A stretch of DNA of 45,183 bases. Source: a virus. Position 1 is the stretch's first letter; every line of letters begins with the position of its first letter. The notes below the pieces were generated by a model. That model saw nothing but the letters and a program-made list of their open reading frames with translations. It did not search any database and was not told the origin of the DNA. Where the stretch lies: the IMG/VR virus record IMGVR_UViG_3300049484_000153, positions 1-45,183 of that record; one strand, given 5' to 3'. Shown in pieces: positions 40,435 through 45,183 of this stretch. The translations under genes and the position numbers were made by a program.

Positions 40435-41528
40435 TGCAAGATCCAACCGGCCTTGAACCCTTCACACCAGTAACTATTCAGTCTACGTCCGCGACTGAAC
40501 GTGCGGGCTTTCGCAAGTGTCGTCGCCAGTGGTTCCTCACGACGGTCCACCGTCTCGACTCGAACCAGGGCAATGTCAACTTCTTCCTCGGCAACATCTA
40601 CCACGCCGCGCTCGCGGCGTACTACACCGCGCAGTACAACAACGAGGACATCGATGTCCGCGAGATCTTGGCGCTCGACACCTACCAAATGGAGTACGAC
40701 TCGCAAGTTGAGACACTCGTTGCCGATCTTGGGTCCATGTGGACCTACATCGAGCCGACCTTCCGCGAGGCCGGTGTACTTGGCCTCGAGATGCTTCAGA
40801 ACTATCTCGAACGTGAACGCCTTGAACCTCTGTTCGATGAAGTGATCGCCGTCGAGTTTCGGGTCAATGTCCCGATCACGAACATCGCTAGTGTCGAGGT
40901 TGGTATCCTTTCTGTCCAGGCTGATGTGGTTGGTCGGAAGAATGGAGAGCTCGCAGTCGCTGATCACAAGACGGCCTCGCGAGTCATGCCATCGAGTCAT
41001 CTCGACATCGATGACCAACTCACCGCCGAGGTCTACTCGTGGTGGAAGTTCTCGGGCGAGTTCCCCGAGAAGGCGATCTACAATGTCTCCTACAAGAAGG
41101 CCGTTGGTCCGCCCGCTCAGATCAAGGGCTCGAAGGCCAAGCCCATCAAACTCTCAAAGGCGAAGGGCCAGGCAACGACAGCAGCCCTCTACCGGGCCGA
41201 GATCGAAGCTCTAGGCCTCGACATCGGAGACTATGTCGACATCCTCACGACGCTCGAGGAACGGGCTGGCTCCGAGGACGATATGCTCTTCCGTCGTGAG
41301 GCGGTGTTCCGTACTCCCGGTCAGATGGAGTCCTTCGAACGGGACCTTTACTACGAGTGGACAGACATGCAGATGGTGGCTGCCGAGCCCGAGCGAGCGT
41401 ACCCGAACCCAACTTCGATGAACTGTTCGAACTGCCCGGTGCGAGCGATTTGCACCACGCTTCAGGACAACGGCGACGCCGAGTCCATCATCAAGGCTGG
41501 TTACACAATCGCTGATCCAAGACGTTGA
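40434..41528 (+). CDS. Cas4-like PD-(D/E)XK exonuclease with Fe-S Cys
   Basis: A 364-residue nuclease from TGATG; the upstream ATG at 40413 is less likely. C29 (FRKCRRQWFL), H57 and an Asp in QADVVGR lead to the catalytic core LAVADHKTAS (PD-(D/E)xK, motif III as DHK), and a C-terminal C-x2-C-x5-C (MNCSNCPVRAIC) completes the four-Cys Fe-S site typical of Cas4 and AddB-like nucleases. It probably makes single-stranded ends for the adjacent Sak4-like annealing system. No CRISPR array is present. Confidence 0.85.
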   Translation: MQDPTGLEPFTPVTIQSTSATERAGFRKCRRQWFLTTVHRLDSNQGNVNFFLGNIYHAALAAYYTAQYNNEDIDVREILALDTYQMEYDSQVETLVADLGSMWTYIEPTFREAGVLGLEMLQNYLERERLEPLFDEVIAVEFRVNVPITNIASVEVGILSVQADVVGRKNGELAVADHKTASRVMPSSHLDIDDQLTAEVYSWWKFSGEFPEKAIYNVSYKKAVGPPAQIKGSKAKPIKLSKAKGQATTAALYRAEIEALGLDIGDYVDILTTLEERAGSEDDMLFRREAVFRTPGQMESFERDLYYEWTDMQMVAAEPERAYPNPTSMNCSNCPVRAICTTLQDNGDAESIIKAGYTIADPRR

Positions 41529-41564
41529 AGTCATGGTAAGATGATTGACCCTGAAAGGAGAGTC

Positions 41565-41684
41565 GTGCCTAACATCAATTGGCCTGGCGTGATCGCCGTG
41601 GCGCTTATGGCGTTTGCAGCAATAGGCGTCATGGTTGTCTCATGGGCCATCGTGGACTTCGTCATCCGTCTCTTCGGATGGTAA
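41565..41684 (+). CDS. Single-pass membrane microprotein
   Basis: A 39-residue gene with a strong GAAAGGAG site before a GTG. It has one hydrophobic helix (VIAVALMAFAAIGVMVVSWAIV) and a short C-terminus FVIRLFGW. Its stop (TAA) overlaps the next start region. A membrane anchor or inhibitor of a host process is possible; the position between Cas4-like and Sak4-like genes suggests a role linked to DNA, but that is speculation. Confidence 0.62.
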   Translation: MPNINWPGVIAVALMAFAAIGVMVVSWAIVDFVIRLFGW

Positions 41685-42385
41685 GCGCCCGTAAGCCCGA
41701 GGACGCGAACTTCGCGAAGGTCCTCATCCATTCACCCGCGGGTCATGGTAAGACCCATCTACTTGGGACTGCGCAAGACGACGAGCGCACCTTCCCGATG
41801 GCCTTCCTGAACTTCGAAGGCGGCGAACAGACGTTGTCGGGACTCGACATCGACGTGTTCGACATCCGCGACTCGAAGGACTACGACGACGTGTACCGCG
41901 ACCTCAAGTCGGGGAAGACGGGACACAAGTCCGTCGGCGTGGACTCCATCACGGAGACACAGATCAGTTCCTTGCTCGAGATCCTCGACAAGGACACCGT
42001 CAAGCGAGCTGATCCCGATCAGCTCGCCCAGCAGGATTGGGGCATCGTCCTGATCCGCATGCGCCGCATCGTCAGGCAGTATGTCAAGATGCTGCCGATG
42101 CACGTGTTCATGACGGCGCTTAGTAAGGATGACGTGGTTCCTCGCGTTGGTAGTGTCAAGGCTCCTCAAGTGCAGGGGTCCTTCGCAACGGAACTTCCCG
42201 GCATCCTAGATGTGGTGGCATACCTCGCGTTGGAGGAAGACAAGGAAGGCACAGTCGAGCGCCTTCTGCTTCTTCAGGGATACCCAAAGTTCTCGGTCAA
42301 AGCACGAACCCCGTGGGGTGTGCAAGTGCCGACAGAGATCGTTGATCCCACCATCACCAAGTTGCTCGACGCACTCGGTTTCTAG
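41678..42385 (+). CDS. Sak4-like RecA-fold ATPase (single-strand annealing)
   Basis: A 235-residue P-loop protein. The Walker A is SPAGHGKTH (19-27), and SVGVDSITETQ provides the Walker B. It resembles the phage AAA/Sak4 family. These proteins act with a phage single-strand-binding protein in homologous recombination, and the following gene is a good candidate for that partner. It overlaps the membrane microprotein gene by 7 bases. Confidence 0.75.
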   Translation: MVSARKPEDANFAKVLIHSPAGHGKTHLLGTAQDDERTFPMAFLNFEGGEQTLSGLDIDVFDIRDSKDYDDVYRDLKSGKTGHKSVGVDSITETQISSLLEILDKDTVKRADPDQLAQQDWGIVLIRMRRIVRQYVKMLPMHVFMTALSKDDVVPRVGSVKAPQVQGSFATELPGILDVVAYLALEEDKEGTVERLLLLQGYPKFSVKARTPWGVQVPTEIVDPTITKLLDALGF

Positions 42386-42395
42386 AAAGGACACC

Positions 42396-43032
42396 ATGCC
42401 TACAATCGCAGTCAACCTCGGTGCCGTTGTCAGTTCCTTCTCGGATCTGCCCATCGGCTCTTACCTCGGCGAGATCGCCAAGATCAAGCTCCTCCCGCCG
42501 CGTCAGGCCGGGAAGTTCGCGCAGCTCATCGGATCACACCGGGCAGCGCCAGTCGCAGTTCCTCTCTCTGTCGCCGAACGCGATGGGCTTCGTGAAGGAC
42601 TTCTTCGGGAAGTTCGGCCTCGGCGAGATCCCGGAGCTCGTCATCGATGATGACACCGAAGAGCTCACTGACCCGGACCTCTATGGCTCGAAGGTCATCT
42701 TCAAGGTCGCACAGGATGCCAAGGATGCCTCGCGCACCCGGGTCTCCCTTGTGTCCGTCGAAGAGTCCACGGTCGAGGAGGCCGCGGCTCCGATCCGTTC
42801 CACCGTCAAGGCTCCGAAGGCTGCTCCCGCGGCCGAGCCTGAGGAAGATCCAGCTGCCGCGAAGGCGGCGGCAAAGGCCGCTCGGATCGCCGCTGCGGAG
42901 GCTGCTCTCGCGGCCGCCGCTGAAGAGGACGATGAGGACGAGGAGGAAGCTCCTGCTCCCGTCGCTCCCGCCCGCACCGCAGCTCCGCGTCCCGCGGCCG
43001 CTGCAGCGCCAGCACGCCGGACGCTTCGCTAG
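42396..43032 (+). CDS. Frameshifted DUF669-like single-strand-binding candidate
   Basis: The N-terminal half (from the ATG at 42396) reads MPTIAVNLGAVVSSFSDLPI then GSYLGEIAKIKLLPPRQAG, a DUF669-like start. The continuation of that fold, GQRQSQFLSLSPNAMGFVKD then FFGKFGLGEIPEL, is in the +1 frame. Skipping one G near 42531 joins them into about 211 residues. The zero-frame ORF instead ends at 42650 in an Arg-rich tail. The C-terminus is Ala/Glu then Ala/Pro-rich, with an acidic EEDDEDEEE stretch like SSB tails. It may be a natural or programmed +1 shift, an indel, or a sequencing error. It would pair with the Sak4-like ATPase. Confidence 0.62.
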
Positions 43033-43046
43033 CTTTTCCCTCCGTG

Positions 43047-43073
43047 GCCCGGGCGTAGGCACGACGCCCGGGC
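43047..43073 (+). terminator. Strong hairpin before DNA polymerase
   Basis: GCCCGGGCGT (43047-43056) and ACGCCCGGGC (43064-43073) form a perfect 10-bp stem with a 7-base loop. Only a mixed sequence follows, so it is either a weak terminator or an mRNA-processing/protection hairpin. Confidence 0.6.
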
Positions 43074-43096
43074 TACGTTCACATTGAGGTGATGTT

Positions 43097-45183
43097 ATGA
43101 AGCTAGCGCTCGTCAACGACTCGTTGCGCGCTGGTCGCCGCTCAGATGCGGAGTACATCGAGAAGGTTCTCGATAGTGTCTCGACGATGACCGGTATCGC
43201 TATCGACATGAAAGAGTTCGGAGCGACACCACCACAGGCTGGCGGAGTGGTTGGGAACCTGACGCTCGTCCGCGCTGAGGCTCCCCGTCTTCTGGGTGAG
43301 CTCGCCGACTGGAAGCCAGATGCCGTAGTGAGCATGGGCAAGATGCCGCTCAACGCTCTCGGCGATGGGTCACTAAAGGTCCTCAAGAAAGAACATGGGC
43401 GCATGCGTTGGCTCGACCTTGGAGACTACCAAGTCCCGTGGACACCCGGCCCAGCTCCGATCTTCGTCGTGAAGCAGGGTGGCTCGGATCTACATAAGGA
43501 CTTCGCCAACGTCATCTACAAAGCGGTGACTCAACCCGCCCCTCTTCCAGAGACTCCCATTGACTTGCATGTTGCGACGGATGCGGATAATCTCGCGAAG
43601 GCATTGGATCTTCTCGAAGGCGCGTCCGTCATCGGAGTAGACGTGGAGACCGGCGGTCTGAGCGCCTACAGCGCTGACCTCACCGCCGTTGGCTTTGGAG
43701 CGTACGGCGACGACTACGGCATCGCGGTCGTGGTTCCGAAGTGGCTCCTCTTTGATCATGACTGCATTGAGCTGATGTGGGACGCGACGTGGAGAAAGAC
43801 CCGTCGCAGTGTCGGCCACAACTTCAAGTTCGATATGCAGTTCCTCGAGCGACTCATCGGGTGGGCGCCGGACGGAGCGTCCATCGGAGACACGCTGCTC
43901 CTCGCTCACTTGCTCGATGAACGTCCGACCAGGATGAACACGCGAGCCCGAGGGAGTGGACTCAAGGACCTTGTAGCGCAGCGATATGACCTCGACTACG
44001 GGTTCGACTTCACGACGGCGTATGACGCGCTGTCAAATGCCGAGGTCAACGACCTTCATGTCTACCTCGGGAAGGACGTTGTCTACACCGCAAGGCTCTG
44101 GCACGACATGGCCGCGGAGGCTGAGGCCGAGAGCCCGAACCTCATGAAGGCGCACGAGGCACTCCTCGCTCCCGCCGCTAAGGCTATCGCTCGCTGTGAA
44201 CTCGCTGGCGCTCCTATCGACAAGCCGTGGGTCACCGACACGATGGCTACCATCGAGCGTCGGATCGACAGGCGCATGAAGGCTCTCGAGTCGGCCATCC
44301 AGCGACTGACTCTCACGCTTGTCGTGGACAACATCATGAGCCCGACACAGATCGCCGACGTGATGTATGACGAGTGGCAGATGACACCTGATATTCGTGG
44401 TCGTCGTCATAAGGCTCGTAGCACGGATAAGGATCACATCGACGCGGCGGTCGCAAAGTACATCAATGGTCCGAAGTTCCGTCAGGCTCGATGGCTTCGA
44501 GCGTTCGTCCAGCTTCGCAAGGACGTGAAAGTCCTGACCACCTACCAGAAGAGCATCCTCGACCGACTCGATGATGACGGTCGTGTGCGAGCTTCGTTCC
44601 TGCTCCACGGTACATCGACCGGGCGACTCTCCTCGCAAGGCCCGAACCTTCAGAACGTCCCCGCCGTCAAACGAACAGGCGCCGATATCGTCCGACCCAT
44701 GCGGCGAGCGTTCGCTCCGCCTCCGGGCCGGATCTGGTGCGACGTGGACTACTCGCAGTTGGAGCTTCGTGTCGCGGCTGGTATCTCTGGCGACGAGGCG
44801 ATGTCTGAGGTCTTCCGATCAGGCCGTGACGTGCATATGGAGATCGCAACAGCGATCTTCTCGAAGGACGCCTCGAAGATCTCGCCTGCCGAGCGGTTCA
44901 TCGCGAAGTCAGTCTCGTTTGGCATCATCTACGGACGAACGGCGAAAGCCATCGCTGAAGGTGCCGAGATGGATTACGCCGAGGCTCACGGCATGGTACG
45001 GTGGACCGAAGAACAGGCCGAAGCCTTCGTGCAGAAGTTCCTGCGGAGTTACCCGCAGCTCGAAGAATGGATTGCGAGCCAGCACGCGAATGTTCTCATC
45101 GACCACTATGTCGAGAGTCCGTTCGGTCGCCGGCGACGCTTCGACCTCATCCCTGAAAGGGAAGTCGGAGCAGTGCAAAGACA
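43097..45183 (+). CDS. polA: Family A DNA polymerase, 3' end beyond the window
   Basis: At least 695 residues, cut by the window edge. Residues 1-140 may be a uracil-DNA-glycosylase-like domain (WKPDAVVSMGKMPLNALGDG). The 3'-5' exonuclease follows with DVE (182-184) and HNFKFD. Polymerase motif A is DYSQLELR (D551 to R558), and motif B is RFIAKSVSFGIIYG (R600, K604, F608, Y612). Motif C (HDE) lies outside. F608 at the sugar-selecting position suggests normal preference for dNTPs over ddNTPs. It is the replicative polymerase of the phage. The ATG follows GAGGTGATGTT. Confidence 0.92.
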   Translation, partial: MKLALVNDSLRAGRRSDAEYIEKVLDSVSTMTGIAIDMKEFGATPPQAGGVVGNLTLVRAEAPRLLGELADWKPDAVVSMGKMPLNALGDGSLKVLKKEHGRMRWLDLGDYQVPWTPGPAPIFVVKQGGSDLHKDFANVIYKAVTQPAPLPETPIDLHVATDADNLAKALDLLEGASVIGVDVETGGLSAYSADLTAVGFGAYGDDYGIAVVVPKWLLFDHDCIELMWDATWRKTRRSVGHNFKFDMQFLERLIGWAPDGASIGDTLLLAHLLDERPTRMNTRARGSGLKDLVAQRYDLDYGFDFTTAYDALSNAEVNDLHVYLGKDVVYTARLWHDMAAEAEAESPNLMKAHEALLAPAAKAIARCELAGAPIDKPWVTDTMATIERRIDRRMKALESAIQRLTLTLVVDNIMSPTQIADVMYDEWQMTPDIRGRRHKARSTDKDHIDAAVAKYINGPKFRQARWLRAFVQLRKDVKVLTTYQKSILDRLDDDGRVRASFLLHGTSTGRLSSQGPNLQNVPAVKRTGADIVRPMRRAFAPPPGRIWCDVDYSQLELRVAAGISGDEAMSEVFRSGRDVHMEIATAIFSKDASKISPAERFIAKSVSFGIIYGRTAKAIAEGAEMDYAEAHGMVRWTEEQAEAFVQKFLRSYPQLEEWIASQHANVLIDHYVESPFGRRRRFDLIPEREVGAVQR

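Noticed and set aside
40434-41528. Cas4 as sign of a CRISPR system
   Set aside because: No array and no other cas gene is visible. Cas4-like nucleases are common in phage recombination modules.
42583-43032. Independent gene beginning at an internal ATG (FVKDFFGK region)
   Set aside because: Its first residues continue the fold begun in the other frame at 42396, and no good ribosome-binding site precedes the ATG. A frameshift or indel is a better explanation, although internal initiation is not excluded.
1-45183. Prophage or temperate phage
   Set aside because: I found no integrase, excisionase, attachment site or recognised repressor in this window. The statement is limited to the visible part of the genome.

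Overview
The window is one continuous piece of a tailed double-stranded DNA phage genome. Every gene I can support lies on the + strand. Genes are packed so tightly that most neighbours overlap by 1-8 bases (ATGA, GTGA, TGATG, TAATG). The long tape measure (908 aa), the tail tube, the tail terminator and the frameshifted tail chaperone, with no sheath gene, point to siphovirus morphology. The G+C-rich codons, frequent GTG starts and overall gene style suggest an actinobacterial host; this is inference, and no gene proves the host. No integrase, repressor or tRNA gene is visible, so a lytic lifestyle is the simpler reading, but the genome is incomplete: DNA polymerase runs off the right edge.

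Layout. 32-2625: packaging genes (TerS-like protein, an endonuclease VII/HNH protein, and a large terminase split into separate ATPase and nuclease genes). 2642-5095: a run of tiny translationally coupled genes, many with Cys pairs, behind a terminator and a strong sigma70-like promoter. 5092-8245: a three-gene carbohydrate cassette (a TagF-like or GT-B transferase, a polysaccharide pyruvyl transferase-like protein and a two-domain GT-A glycosyltransferase). 8328-14325: small proteins, a glucosaminidase-like hydrolase, a C5-cytosine DNA methyltransferase behind an unusual inverted-repeat leader, and a metallophosphoesterase. 14336-18308: portal, scaffold, SU10/DUF5309-type major capsid protein and tail tube protein. 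18404-20689: three virion-surface candidates, one built from 17 units of about 20 residues carrying GGGV. 20682-30460: head-tail connectors, tail terminator, frameshifted chaperone, tape measure and tail-tip/fibre proteins. 30523-32030: lysis cassette (two holin candidates around a cysteine-peptidase endolysin).

32203-35551 encodes a MoxR-type AAA+ ATPase and a partner joining a zincin-like HExxH segment to a von Willebrand A domain. 35569-38429 is a nucleotide-metabolism cassette: an all-alpha dUTPase/dCTPase-like enzyme, dCMP deaminase, a DUF4406-DUF5664 fusion, and a thymidylate-synthase relative whose substrate-choosing residue is Asp, as in T4 dCMP hydroxymethylase. 38426-45183 is the replication/recombination block: SNF2-type helicase, RuvC-like resolvase, Cas4-like nuclease, Sak4-like ATPase, a frameshifted DUF669-like single-strand-binding candidate, and family A DNA polymerase with a possible N-terminal uracil-DNA-glycosylase-like domain.

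How it may fit together: the dCTPase-like enzyme, deaminase and hydroxymethylase resemble the T4 route that replaces cytosine by 5-hydroxymethylcytosine. This phage may therefore carry modified cytosine, possibly elaborated by its own glycosyltransferases, with the C5-methyltransferase as an additional or competing cytosine-directed enzyme. Three near-identical promoters (2891, 8243, 33514) share an upstream TGAAACAT element and probably set up coordinated transcription of the small-gene, accessory and MoxR/vWA modules.
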